Source of the DNA: Przewalskia tangutica
Taxonomy: Eukaryota; Streptophyta; Magnoliopsida; Solanales; Solanaceae
Assembly (NCBI GenBank): GCA_029844215.1
Contig: JAQGDG010000036.1
Coordinates: 1,798,001-1,862,000, forward strand
Length of the DNA: 64,000 nt
Reading direction: 5' to 3'
Positions 36,643 to 49,240 of the stretch are shown piece after piece. The first letter of the stretch is position 1; the number at the start of each line of letters is the position of its first letter. The notes under the pieces were generated by a model. It did not search any database, was not told the DNA's origin, and worked only from the letters and a program-made list of their open reading frames with translations. The translations under genes were made by a program, and so were the position numbers.

Positions 36643-39600
36643 CATAGGCAAGTTACACAACAACAAGCATAGGCAAGTTATACACAACTCATAATACTTT
36701 CATTTTATGTCAAAGTCCGGGTTTTAACCCTAAAGTACTACGTACGTTAAATTCCTTTTTAAAGAGATCCATTCCTTTTATAAAAGTCACCCGATACCCG
36801 TAGTATAAAATAGAGTGACTCACATTTTTAGGTAAACCAAAACACTTTCCTTTTCAACCACATTATTTTCCCTAAGGTTCCAGTTTGCCTAATTTCAATT
36901 ACTCAAGTCTCTTATTTTAGAAAAGTTTCATAATTCAATGTCTTAATCTCTTTTAAAACAATTGAGTAACATATGTCATATGTGTAGCAGCTTATTCTTG
37001 TTTATAACCGTCTTATTAAAGCAGCCATGATCTAGAAAATGTAATATCATTTTGTCTCATCTTAGCTTTATGGATGGAGGTTTCTTGGTTTTAATAATAC
37101 TTCATTAGTCATTACATTTTCCTTTATTAACGCCGCAGTTGGTTTGCTCGATACTCATTCCGATTTCAAATCAGAAATCATTATTCCTTTAAAACAAGTA
37201 CTCATTACTCATGAATGAGGTTTCACAAAATTCATATTAAGCCAAGTCTTATCTTTAAGATCAAGTCTCTTAACTTTTAAAATCAATAAACCATTCATTT
37301 TACCTCCTTAAGACGTTATACCTAACTTCCCATAAAGCTAGTATAACTCTTATGTTTTCAAAACCAAGTATTACTCTTCTTTCAAAAGGTTCTTAATTCT
37401 TCAAGTTCTTTATGATCACACATCAAGTCTTATAAGTCAAATCTACCTTTAAAACCACAAAACATTTTCTTACCTACATAAAGTCGTTATAACCAACTTC
37501 CCATAAAGTCGTTATAACACTTTATGTTTTAAACCAATCAAATACATTTAACACATGTATGCGTTCACCGTACTACATAGTTATACACATATCATGCTAG
37601 AAAATATAGGAAGAGGTTCACATACCTCGCGACGATTATCGACTAATAGCAAAATGCTCAAGTACCTCAAACCGCTACACCTTAAGCCAAGTAGATCACG
37701 CCACACGTAGTACTTCAACCTATAGAGGCCAAGGCGCCTATTAACATCTAGATCTCAACGTAGAATATTCTACGTAAAATTCGCAAGACTCCCGCAACCG
37801 CGTAAATCTCCTCTCTATCGAGGCTACCAAGCCAACCGGGGGTTTACACGTCTAACCGACGTGTACAATTCTACTTCACGAGAATGCTACACAAGTCTAT
37901 GTAATACATCCTATGTAATTACAGTTCGGTTCTTCTTTAAAATTCAGCTTAAGTCAAGACATTGCCGCACAATTATGTTCAGTTCTATATATAGTATACT
38001 TCAACTATATATTCCTATAACATGTAATTCCCAATTACAATAGAAGGTCAAGTGTTTACCTCGATAAGCCCAAATTATCCAGTTTAAAGTCGATCTGAGC
38101 AAGGTTTAGCTCTGCTCAGCGCTCAATCTCCAAGAAACCCTTAGTTCTAACCAACTTCTACTCAATTACTTCAACTATCAATGAAGATTTCCTTAGGGTT
38201 TCGTTTTGTGATGAGGAAAGTATAATAGTATTTCGGACTCTACGTATAGAGGTAACTTTGGAAAGTACTACAAGGTATATGGGCTAAAGTATTTGGGCAT
38301 TATAACAATACTTGGAGAGTATTTCTATACCACAAATGGGGTAGTATTTCGACTAGCACAACTAGGCTGGGAGGGTTCTCGGCTAGAACCACAAGAAAAG
38401 GGGTTCGTAGGGCTTCAAGAGGGGTGGGAGGGGTGGTGTTTGGGCGAACAAGCAAGAGGAGAGAGGTATTTGAGACTTGGAAATGATTTTAGGATGAAGA
38501 AGTTCATCACTTGGGGTATTTATAGGTCAAGAATGGCCAACCAATGGCCAAGATTCATCCAGTGTTAGGCAAGTGTAAGGCTGTGATTAAGCCATGTGCA
38601 CCTTATCCATCTACCACAATTAACTGTGCAAAATATCCTACCAACTCCCAGGCCCATTCGTCCATGACCGCCACTTTTCACAAGAGGTGACACATGTCAC
38701 CCTCCGTTGTCCAAAATGTTCGTCTCTCGGAAAAATCCGCAATATTAAAAATGACATAGTCGTATTTTTCCTCGCCCAAGTTTAGTAAAACGTTTTCGAA
38801 CGACTCTTTTCGGCACTTGTGCCCAAATTTCGAACTTAGCCTAACTTTAAGGCTTAAATTATAATACGTACGCCCTCACGTACATACTCTGGAAATACGG
38901 GGTATAACATAAGGATTGGCAAGGTTCGAAAATATGGGCACAAGTGTAAAAGAATCGCTTCACTAAACGCTTTACAAGATTGCATGGGAAAATTCGCTAT
39001 GTCATTTCTAATTTTGGGATTTTTCCGAGAGAAAACATTTTGGACCAACGGAGGTGACATGTGTCACCCTCACATGAAGCGTGACGATGGGACGAAGGAG
39101 CATGGGTTAGGTAGGATATTTTGTGCAAGCGTGGTAGATGGATAACACTTGGCTTAATCCTAGCCCTACACTGCATGGCACTGATTGATCTTGGCCATTG
39201 GCCATTGCTTGACCTATAAATACCCTCTAAGTTGATGAACTTCTTCATCCTAAAATCATTTTCCAAGTCTTAAAATCCCTTCCCTTTGTAAGTTGAGTTC
39301 GCCCAAAGCCCACACCTCTTTGAGAAGCCTTGGCCGAGAACACCACCCCCCCCCGAGCCGCGTTGTTTTCGTATAATACCCCCTTTTGGTATAGAAACTC
39401 TCCAAGTATTGTTATAATGCCCAAATACTTTAGCCCAAATACCTTGTAGTACTTTCCAAAGTTACTCTATACGTAGAGCAAAATACTATTATACTTTCCT
39501 TTAGCCACTAAACAAACCCTAAGGAAAACTTTCATAGTGGTTGAAGTGTTAAGTAGAAGTTGCGTAGAACTTAAGGGTTGTTTGGAGCGGGTTGAGCGCA

Positions 39601-40873
39601 GAGTAGGAGCTTAACTGCTCGGAGCGACATTAAACTTGGATAATTTGGGCTCATCGAGGTAAATACTCATCCTTCTATTGTAATGGGAATTACATCTTCA
39701 GAGTTGTATAGAAATGAAAATAAGATTCATAGAAAAGAATTGAACTGTAATAGAATATTACAGAAAAGACTTGAACTGAAATCACATCAGAAGAATATTT
39801 AGTAAAAGATTAAAGCAGATTTACATAAGATCAGATTTACTGATCGATAACCTTTATTGGTTGAATGTTCTCGAGTAGCATGTGCTACTTGGAAGGTGGA
39901 CAAGGCTAGCGGGTTATAGCGTGGAGCGTTTTGCTTATAGTCGATAATCGTCGCGAGGTATGTGATTCTTCCTATACTTGAGCATGAAGTATTTTAAAAG
40001 AATATATATATAGTACCAGACGACGTGTGGCAATGTCTTTTGACTTAAGCCTGAATAATATATATATATAGTATGGTAGGAGCGTTTATGCTAACTGAAT
40101 ATAGTTATGCGGCAATGTCTTTTGACTTAAGCACGAATAATAAGAACCTTGAAATATTTTAAAGGAATATATATATAGTACGGTAGATCGTGTGTTAATC
40201 GAATGTAGTGTTACGCAATGTCTTTTGACTTAAGCTGAATAATAAAGAATCTTGAAGTATTTCAAAAGATTAAGAAACCTTTTTGAAAGAAGAGTAATAC
40301 TTGGTTTTGAAAACATAAGAGTTATACTAGCTTTATGGGAAGATAGGTATAACGTCTTAAGAGAGAGAAAAAGAGAATGGTTTACTGATTTTTTTGAAGT
40401 TAAGAGACTTGATCTTAAAAGATAAGAGACTTGACTTAAAAGAATTTTGTGTGAAACCTCATTCGTGAGTAATGAGTACTTGGTTTTTAAAAGGAATAAT
40501 GTTTTACTGATTTCGGAAATCAGAATGAGTATCGACAAACCACTGCAGCGTTAATAAAGGGAAATGTAATGACTAATGAAGTATTATTAAAACCAGTAGA
40601 AACCTCCATCTGCATAGAAGCTAAGATGAGACAAAATGATATTACATTTCCTAGATCATGACTGCTGTTATAAGATTGTTATAAACAAGAATAACCTACT
40701 CACATATAAGGTATATGTTTCTCAATTGTTTTAAAGGAGAATTACATCATTAAGTGATTAAAACTATGAACTACGAAACCTTTCGAAAATGAGAAACTTG
40801 TGCATTTGAAATTAGGCAAACTTGAACGTTTGGAAAATAATGTGGTTACTTGATTTTACAATAGGAAGTGTTT

Positions 40874-41430
40874 GACAGATTTTTGGTGTTGCGGCAAAAC
40901 GGGCGTACGGTTCGGGAGTACAATGTGGAGTTCGACTCATTGGCCTGGTACGTCCCCGCGTTAGTAGCTAGTATGGAGGATCGAGTGCACCGATATGTTA
41001 CAGGGCTCGATGATTACCTAGCGAAGTTGTTGGTGTAGCTCTTCACCGCATGGACATCCCGCATGCAGCTTATGCACTTGGATGTGAGGAGCGAGAAATC
41101 GACTAATGACCAAGATCGCCAGAGGGCGTAAGCAGGATCCTTTGGTGACTTTCGAGGCGGACCGCCTCAGAATGTACTAGTTATGTACCTCCGCCAAGCA
41201 TGAGTGGTCCTCCACAAATTCCGGGACCTTCGGGATATTCGGGAGCGTCGTGGCTCCTGTGTTTCAGATTTTCGGGAGTAGGAGTGCTCGCGGATGAGGT
41301 CGCCTTGTCTCAAGGTGTCGCCGTGGGAAAACTTCATAAGGGAGAGTGTCGTACTAACTTGGGAGATTGTTATGCTTGCGCCAATAGGCCATCTGGCGAG
41401 AAGGTCCCACCAGGGTAGCACCGGTAGGAT
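40874..41430 (+). pseudogene. gag: Element D gag remnant, 5'-truncated
   Basis: The sequence enters in mid-gag straight from the 5' LTR. EYNVEFDSLAWYVPALV and MEDRVHRYVTGLDDYLA are readable near 40915-41030. A CCHC-like end follows near 41368-41400 (CYAC, then GHLARR after a frame slip). It is the same gag type as element A. The start codon and N-terminal third are deleted. Confidence 0.7.
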
Positions 41431-42436
41431 AGCACGCACTAGAGCGATGCGGGTTCTTCACCTTCCATAGCTAGGCAGATGTTCATACACCGCAGCCCCT
41501 GAGAGGTCGCGGAAGTTCCCGATTTAGCGGTCCTTGAACCGCCTATTTTCAGTATATCCTTAACCTCTAGAGACTTGTATTTATTGATGTTATGATAATA
41601 TGTTAAGTGTTATGTTCGGATAGCTTTGTGCTAAAATGTGATTTAGAACAGTTAGTGAAAAAGGGTAAGCTCAGGGGAGAAAATGATGAACCTTAGAATA
41701 TTACTTGAGACCTTAGATGTAAGGCCGTCTTGAGTACAAGATTTTTTGCGGGTGATCTTTGCCAGAATGTATAAGTATACGTGGAGTAATTGTGGGAAAA
41801 TTCCTTGGGTAGTGTAAAATGGAAGTGGTAGCTTTCATGACCTGTATAGGTAAGATTGTTCCGGATCGGGAAACAAGAGCTTGATGCGTTAAGTGGGTCG
41901 GGTTGGGGCGTTATGTTGTGCCAACCTGCGCCATTTTAGAGGTAGGTCACTCGGGTGGTCCCGCCAGTGGTAGGGTCACGAGGGTGCTAGCCCAAGTTTA
42001 GATGACCATCGTATGAGTTCGTGGATATGTTCGACCAGAAGCGGATCGTGAAGGCCGGGAATGGCCTTAAGGGAGATTGAGGCTAGTAAGATGACCAAGT
42101 TTGGAGGTGGTGACTCCAAAGTCTTGGGAACAGAAGCGTTGACTGAAGTGTGGTACGTGTACTAAGAAGAGTTCGAGTGTTCGAGAAGAGTACGAGACAG
42201 GAAGGAAGTGAACTTGTCTTTGAAAGATGGAAGTAATCATTTTTGAGAAATGAATGCGGGCGAGTGTCCTTGGACCAAGAGCGAGTTGGTATTGTTTGCA
42301 TCATCGAGGTGGTTCCTCGTTGGCACGGATTTAAGTATTTGCGCGCATGTGTTATTTCGGCGGCGTGGCGTTGTGACTTGTTAGAAGAACTTTATCGTTA
42401 TCCGCTTGAGAAGGAACATTCGAGACGAATGTTTCT
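41431..42436 (+). other. Non-coding interior spacer of element D
   Basis: It is closely similar to the A spacer (7831-8889), including 'gatagctttgtgctaaaatg' near 41620 and the 'gcccaagttta' block near 41990. No domain was recognised. Confidence 0.6.
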
Positions 42437-42446
42437 AAGGGGAGAA
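42437..42446 (+). other. Polypurine tract of element D
   Basis: AAGGGGAGAA lies directly before the 3' LTR. Confidence 0.88.
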
Positions 42447-43639
42447 TGTTATACCCGTATTTCAGTATGTGCGTGTGGCGTGCGATAAAAATTTAAGCCT
42501 TAAGGATTGGCAAGGTTCGAAAATTTGGGCACAAGTGCCGAAAGAATCGTTTTCGACTAAACGCTTTACAAGACTTGCGAAGGAAAATTCCATATGTCAT
42601 TTCTAATTTTGCGGATTTTTCCGAGAGACGAAACATTTTGGACCAACGGAGGGTGACATGTGTCACCTCACATTGGAAGCAATTAGGCGCAATGGGACGA
42701 AAGGAGCATGGGTTAGGTAGGATATTTTGTGCAAGTTGGTGTGGTAGATGGATAAGGTGCACTTGTCTTAATCCTAGCCCTACACTTGCATGGCACTTGG
42801 CTTGATCTTGGCCATTGGTTGGCCATTGTTTGACCTATAAATACCCCTCTAAGTTGATGAACTTCTTCATCCTAAAATCATTTTCCAAGTCTTAAAATCC
42901 CTTCCCCTTTGTAAGTTGAGTTCGTCCAAAGCCCCCTCATTTGAGAAGCCTTGGCCGAGAACACCACCCCCCCTAGCCTAGTTGTTTTCGTATAATACCC
43001 CCCTTTGTGGTATAGAAATACTCTCCAAGTATTGTTATAATGCCCAAATACTTTAGCCCAAATACCTTGTAGTACTTTCCAAAAGTTACCTCTATACGTA
43101 GAGCCCGGAAATACTATTATACTTTCCTTTAGCCACTAAACAAAACCCTAAGGAAAACCTTCATAGTCGGTTGAAGTGTTAAGTAGAAGTTGCGTAGAAC
43201 TTCTAAGGGTTGTTTGGAGCGGGTTGAGCGCGGAGTAGAGCTTAACGTTGCTCGGGAGCGACATTAAACTTGGATAATTTTGGGCTCATCGAGGTAAATA
43301 CTACGCCCTTCTATTGTAATGGGAATTACATATCAGTAGTTGTATAGAAATGAAAATAAGATTCATAGAAGAGAATTGAACGTAATAGAAGGATATTACG
43401 TAAAAGACTTGAATCAAATCACATCGTAAAAATATTTAGTAGAAGATTAAATCAGATTTTACATAGGATCAGATTTCTGATGATCGATAACCTTTATTGG
43501 TTGAATGTTCTGAGTAGCATGTGCTCTTGGAAGGTGGACAAGGCTAGCGGGTTATAGCCGTGGAGCGTTTTGCTTATAGTCGCTAATCGTCATGAGGTAT
43601 GTGATTCTTCCTATACTGAGCATGAAGTATTTTAAAAGA

Positions 43640-43890
43640 ATATATATATAGTACGGTAGACGTACGTGTGGCAATGTCTTTTGACTTAAGCCTGAATAAT
43701 ATATATATATAGTATGGTAGACGTGCGTGTGCTAACTGAATATAGTTGTACGACAATATCTTTTGACTTAAGCCTGAATAATAAGAACCTTGAAATATTT
43801 TAAAGGAATATATATATAGTACGGTAGACGTACGTGTGTTAACTGAATGTAGTGTTACGGCAATGTCTTTTGACTTAAGCCTGAATAATA
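43640..43890 (+). repeat. About 80-bp tandem repeats with the 'gacttaagcctgaataat' core
   Basis: Units pair 'atatatagtacggtagacg' with 'caatgtcttttgacttaagc'. There are three in this LTR and three in the D 5' LTR (40005-40250). The core occurs once in A (3917), twice in B (28095-28155) and F (47760-47830), and several times in E (61060-61140). Confidence 0.85.
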
Positions 43891-44989
43891 AAGAATCTTG
43901 AAGTATTTCAAAAGATTAAGAAACCTTTTTGAAAGAAGAGTAATACTTGGTTTTGAAAACATAAGAGTTATACTAGCTTTATGGGAAGATAGGTATAACG
44001 TCTTAAGAGAGAGAAAAAGAGAATGGTTTACTGATTTTTTTGAAGTTATGAGACTTGATCTTAAAAGATAAGAGACTTGACTTAAAAGAATTTTGTGTGA
44101 AACCTCATTCGTGAGTAATGAGTACTTGGTTTTTAAAAGGAATAATGTTTCTTGATTTGAATCGAATGAGTATCGACAAACCAACTGCGGCGTTAATAAA
44201 GGAAATGTAATGACTAATGAAGTATTATTAAAACCAGTAGAAACCTCCATCTGCATAGAAGCTAAGATGAGACAAAATGATATTACATTTTCTAGATCAT
44301 GGCTGCTTTAATAAGATGGTTATAAACAAGAATAAGACTGCTTACACATATGGCATATGTTACTCAATTGTTTTAAAAGAGATTAAGACATTGAACTATG
44401 AAACTTTTCTAAAATAAAGAGACTTGAGTAATTGAAATTAGGCAAACCGAACTTTAGGAAAAGAAAGGCATTGTTTTGTCTTAAATTGGTTTAAAACATA
44501 AAGTGTTATAATGACTTTATGGGAAGTTAGTTATAACGACTTTATGAGAACAAAAGAAGGGTTTTATCATTGGTTTTAATGTGGTAACTTGACTTTAAAA
44601 AGAGAAGTGTTTTGGTCCAAAAATAAGGCATGGTATTGCCTTAATTTGGTTTTAGAAAGGAAAGTATGGAAGTTGTTTTGGTTTACTTAAAAGATGTAAG
44701 TCACTCTATTTTTATACTAAGTATCGGGTGACTTTTATAAAAGGAATGGATCTCTTAAAAGGAATTTAACGTCGTAGTACTTTAGGAGTTAAACCCGGAC
44801 TTTGACATAAAATGAAAGTACCTTGAGTTGTGTATAACTTGCCTATGCTTGTTGTGATAACCTTTGTTGTGCAAGAATTGTGTTTCTATACTACCGCGTC
44901 TCTCGATGGAGGGCCGGTTGACTTGTTGAGAACTTACTTGGACGTCTGCGTGTGACGAGAATTCCACGTATGCTCGCTGATAGTGTTAT

Positions 44990-45260
44990 TCCATGGACTA
45001 GCTCTCCGAGGTTTCTTCTTGTTCGGCCTTGGTACCGTGGTCGGCTTCGTACTTGCCGTCTGGCTGATTCTGGTCGTCCGTACAGTAGTTAGCCCTCGCA
45101 CTTGCACCATTCGGTGTAGTGACGAAGTCTCGTGATACTGACGCGGTACAGTAGTTAGCCCTCGTACTTGCCCGGTCGCCACGTGCGGCCTTGGTATCTG
45201 GTAGTCGGCTTCGTACTTGCCGTGTCGACCGTGGTGTGGTTGTATTGTATTGTTAGTACG
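44990..45260 (+). repeat. Tandem array of 'cggcttcgtacttgccg' type in the D 3' LTR
   Basis: Recurrent units contain 'ttggtacc/tatc..g', 'gtcggcttcgtacttgcc' and 'acagtagttagccctcg'. This is the same cassette type, on the opposite strand, as in K and C. Confidence 0.75.
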
Positions 45261-46589
45261 GCTTTGGCATCAGGTAGGACTTGGTGTTCAGATGTACTTC
45301 TTGGTGTTATCATATCATAGACTGCCGGCAGTGAGGAAGGTATTCCACGGGCATGATTGATGTTGTGGGCGTGAGACCCAATATTTATATTTGAGTAATG
45401 ACTTGGAGGGCGTGAGTCCCTGACTTGACATAACTGTTATATGTGTGTACTGTAGTTTGGTTATCATACATGTCTCCTGCTTTATATAGACTATTATGAT
45501 TTCATTGTGATATTCTGATTTCACATACTTGGTACTGTTGTCTTGACCTCGCCCGGGGCTGCGTTCATGCCGCAGGTAGAGGTACATCGGCTGTCGATCC
45601 CCGCTTTTAGGATCACTTTTCAGCGTATTGGGAAGCTCCGTTCCTTCAGAGGCTTATCTTTTGGTATGTTACCCTGAGTCTGTAGGTTCTTGTACATTCA
45701 GGGGTATGGCGGGGCCCTGTCCCGTCATAGTTGTTGTATAAATCTTAGAGGTCTGTAGCACTGTTGTGGGCAAGGTTATAAGGATTAAACTGTTCAACTT
45801 TGGTAATTATATATATATGCCGTAAGGCGATTTTCTCTCAGGTAAAATGTGTCTCATTTCACATTTTGTTTCATGTATTGTTTTTATGTTCCACATTACT
45901 GATGTATGACTACTTGGATGCTCGGTAAGGCACGATCACTGCCCCGAGGCAGGTCGTGACAAACCGGCTATGAAGATTTTCCGTAGGGTGTCGGTTTGTG
46001 ACAAACGGGACCTAAGGTAGTATTTCGGGGCTCTACGTATCGAGGTAACTTTGGAATACTACAAGGTATAAGGCTAAGGTATTTTGGGTATAGTAACAAT
46101 ACTGGAGAGTATTTCTACCAAGAGTGGTACCTCTCGGCCACACCACTAGGAGGGGGGGTGTCTCGGCTAGAACACCACAAAGGGGGAGAGGGGTGGTTTC
46201 GGCCAAGGCCTTTTCAAGGGGGAGGGGGATGGCTTGGACAAACACAACACAAAGGGAAGGAGGGATTTTAGGCTTGGAAGGTTTGATTTGTGGATGAAGA
46301 ACTCTTCATCAAGAGGGGGGTATTTATAGGACTTTTAAGGGCTAGGATGAAGCCAAGTGCAAGGCAAGTGTATGGTGGGGATTTGCCCAAGTGCACCCTA
46401 ACCTACTCCACAAAACATTGACCCATGTTTTAAGCCCCAAAACCATGTTGATAGTCCAAGGAGCCGCCCCATTTGGCCGTCCACTTGAGGGTGACAAGTG
46501 TCACCCTCCCGTTGGTCTAAAATGTTTCGTCTCTCGGAAAAATCCGCAAAAATAATAAATGACATAGCCGGAATTTTCCCGTCGCAAGT

Positions 46590-49038
46590 TGTTATACCCC
46601 GTATTTCCAGAGTATGTACGTAAAGGAATACGTACAAAAAGTTTGGTCTTAAAGTTAGGCCTTGGACGATTTTTTGGGCACAACTCACAAAGCGAATAGT
46701 TTTCGACTAAACGTTTCCCACAGCTTTCGTAGGGTAAATTCCGGCTATGCCATTTCTAATTTTTGCGGATTTTTCCGAGAGACGAAACATTTTGGACCAA
46801 CGGGAGGGTGACACTTGTCACCCTCCAATTGATGGATGTGAGGCGTTCATATGGCCGATTGGAGTTGCCAACTTGGTCAAGTTGTTGGTAAGATATTTTG
46901 TGTGCAAGTTGGCTAGGTACACTTGCCCTAATCTTGACCTTACACTTGCCTAGCACTTGGCTAAATCTTGGCCATTGGTTGGCCATCCTTGACCTATAAA
47001 TACCCCAAGATGAAGAGTTCTTCATCCACAAATTACTTTCCAAGTCTTGAAAATCCTCCCTTCTCCTTGTTAGCCATTTCGTCCAAGCCCTCTTCCCCTC
47101 TAGCCTAAGTGACCCTTGGCGAGGCTTACTCCCCAGCCTAGCCTGAAATCTACCCTCCTTGGTAGAAAAGTTGCCTTCTAGTATTGTTATAATGCCCAAA
47201 ATACCCTAGCCCAAATCCCTTAGTCCTTAGTAGAAGTTGTGAAGAACTTCTAAGGTTTCCTTGGAACTATCGGAGCGTTCAACTTAGGAGCTAAACCTTG
47301 CTCAGGCGCGACTTTTATCTTGGATATTATTGGGCTTACCGAGGTAAATAAACTTACCCTTCTTTTATAATTAGAGAATATATACTGTAGAAGTATAAGA
47401 ATAAGTATAAATACTTAGACGAATATTACGAATAGAATTGAATCTGTTATCACAATAGAAGGGTTTAAAGAAGAATAATTGATCAGTACTCACATAGAAT
47501 TTGTTTACAATGAACTCATATAACTCACTGTAGGGTTGTCTTGCCCGACTTTCCGTAGAATTGTGAACCCTCTGTTTAGAATGACCTTCAGAGTAGTCTA
47601 GACTTTGATAGATGTCTGTGACTATTATAGGCTGATTCTCTGTGCGCGACATATTCAACTTGGCAGAAGGTTTTCGCCGAGAAGGTATGTGATTCTTCCT
47701 AAAGCATGATATTTTAAATATATATAGTACGGTAGACGTACATGTGTTAACTGAATAATAACTACGGCAATGTCTTTCGACTTAAGCCTGAATAATACTT
47801 ACGGCAATGTCTTGCGACTTAAGCCTGAATAATAAAGATCTTAAAAAGTCTTTCAAAAGAATTATAACACAGTTTTGAAAGAAGAAGAATAGTTGTTTTT
47901 TTTAAAACAAGAAGCTTAAGGGTTATACTAGCTTTATGGGAAGTTAAGTATAACGGCTTAAGCTTTATAAAAAAGGAACAGTTTACTTATGTGTTTGATA
48001 AAAGACTTGTATTGATTTAGAAAGGTATAATAAGATAGTTTTGGTGAGTAGACATATTGTGACCCTATGTGTTAGTATCTTGTAACTTGTGTAAAGAGTC
48101 GATCTTACTTATGCTTATGTTGTTTGAACTATGTCATGTGTTAGTACTATATCACTCACCTCTTGAGATGATACTGGGTTAAGCGCCCTCCGTCTGCGGG
48201 TAGACTCAGCGATGCAGGACCATGATTCGAGAATACCTCATGCGGGTCCAGGGGCCTATGCGAGCTACGAGTTCAGGTTAGTATGCGGGGTTATGCCTCA
48301 CGCGGTCTATGTGGCGCGGACAACGAGTCGGGGCGATGCCAGGAGTAGCTACCTCGATGCGGGGTCATACCTCACGCGGGCCCGTGAGTGGCCTATGCGA
48401 CTCAGGAGTCGAGATTAGGCTAGCGGAATGATGATGTGGCGAGTGGCCTGTTCGATCATTCGCGGCCTAGACAAGACCTATTACGATTTACCTATTGTTG
48501 CTCTTGTTTGTGATGTGGCACTTATGTGCGGTTTCTGGTTGTTTCACACATATTTGTAAACCGGTTTTAAAAATGATATGTTTTCATTTAAGTACCTTAC
48601 GATTTCGCATACTTAGTACTGTTATCGACCTCCTTGGGCCGCGTTCATGCCGCAGGTAAGGGCAAGCAGGTGCTAGATCCACATCCTTAGGATCTCTTTG
48701 CATTGGTGTCAGGAGCTCCATCTTCTCCGGAGGCTCTACTTTTGGTATGATCTCCCTGTATTGTAGGTAGTTTTGTATAGTCAGGGTATGGCGGGGCCTG
48801 TCACGCAATAGTAGATTACTTCCTTAGAAGTGCAGAAGTACTATTGTACAGTTGGGATGTAACTGCAAAACTTGAGTTATATATATTATGCCGAAAGGCA
48901 AGCTTTTCATCAGATAAACTGTTTCTGTTTTTACTATGTTTCATGTCTTGTTTTATGTTCCGCTGATTACTCTGATGTATGTCTACTTGGGTGCCCGGGG
49001 AAAGGCACCAGTCACGGGCCCGGGTTCGGGTCGTGACA
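46590..49038 (+). mobile_element. Element F 5' LTR
   Basis: The LTR is 2449 bp, about 1 kb shorter than those of A, B and D, mainly in the middle of the leader. The TATA box (46995-47002) is 406 bp in. Donor-like sites GAGGTAAATA (47341) and GAAGGTATGT (47681), a hairpin with the CTTTATGGGAAGTT loop near 47935, and the 3' hairpin group near 48675-48810 are retained. Confidence 0.92.
46995..47002 (+). promoter_or_regulatory. TATA box of element F
   Basis: TATAAATA lies in the family context 'gacctataaatacccc'. The GGGTGACA-CT-TGTCACCC inverted repeat lies upstream near 46805-46823. Confidence 0.75.
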
Positions 49039-49042
49039 AAAG

Positions 49043-49056
49043 TGGTATCAGAGCAG
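49043..49056 (+). other. Primer-binding site of element F (intact)
   Basis: TGGTATCAGAGCAG starts four bases after the LTR and is a full-length match to the complement of plant initiator Met-tRNA. Confidence 0.93.
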
Positions 49057-49240
49057 TTAATCCTCGGAAAGTGTCTACAGATCGTATCCAGTAGAGTCTT
49101 GATTATCGGTATGTTGTGCACCACACCAATAATCAGGAGGCTACAGGATATTTAGGATTGGTTTCCATTCTTCTCACTCTGAGATCGTGCCTTAGAAGTG
49201 TTATAGGTTGGACCTCTAATGTATTCCTTTCTGTATGATT

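Larger units (their letters stand above)
25794..38909 (-). mobile_element. Solo LTR C, split by element B
   Basis: A single reverse-strand LTR with both ends (TGTCACGACCCG and GGGGTATAACA) is flanked by the 5-bp duplication TAAGG (25789-25793 and 38910-38914). Its own sequence is 25794-27126 plus 36648-38909, about 3.6 kb. With no interior and a clean target duplication, it is best explained by recombination between the two LTRs of a former full element. Its TATA box is at 38517-38524 (reverse). Confidence 0.9.
25729..45961 (+). mobile_element. Element D: deleted non-autonomous element carrying nested C and B
   Basis: Element D starts TGTTATACCCC at 25729 and ends CAGGTCGTGACA at 45961. The flanks are AACTG (25724-25728) and AACCG (45962-45966), a 5-bp duplication with one difference. 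Its 5' LTR is 25729-25793 plus 38915 to about 40872, where it jumps directly into the middle of gag. The last about 1.5 kb of that LTR, the primer site and the gag start are gone. The 3' LTR (42447-45961) is complete. Without a primer site the copy cannot be reverse transcribed. Confidence 0.85.
42447..45961 (+). mobile_element. Element D 3' LTR
   Basis: This is a 3515-bp LTR with its TATA box at 42836-42843. The terminus GAGGCAGGTCGTGACA is slightly diverged. It holds two arrays that A lacks (43640-43890 and about 44990-45260). Confidence 0.9.

Noticed and set aside
40230..40538. Serine/leucine-rich reverse-strand frames (102 codons, and 133 codons at 43855-44256)
   Set aside because: They are low-complexity translations of the AT-rich LTR leader, repeated in both LTRs of D and broken in the other elements.
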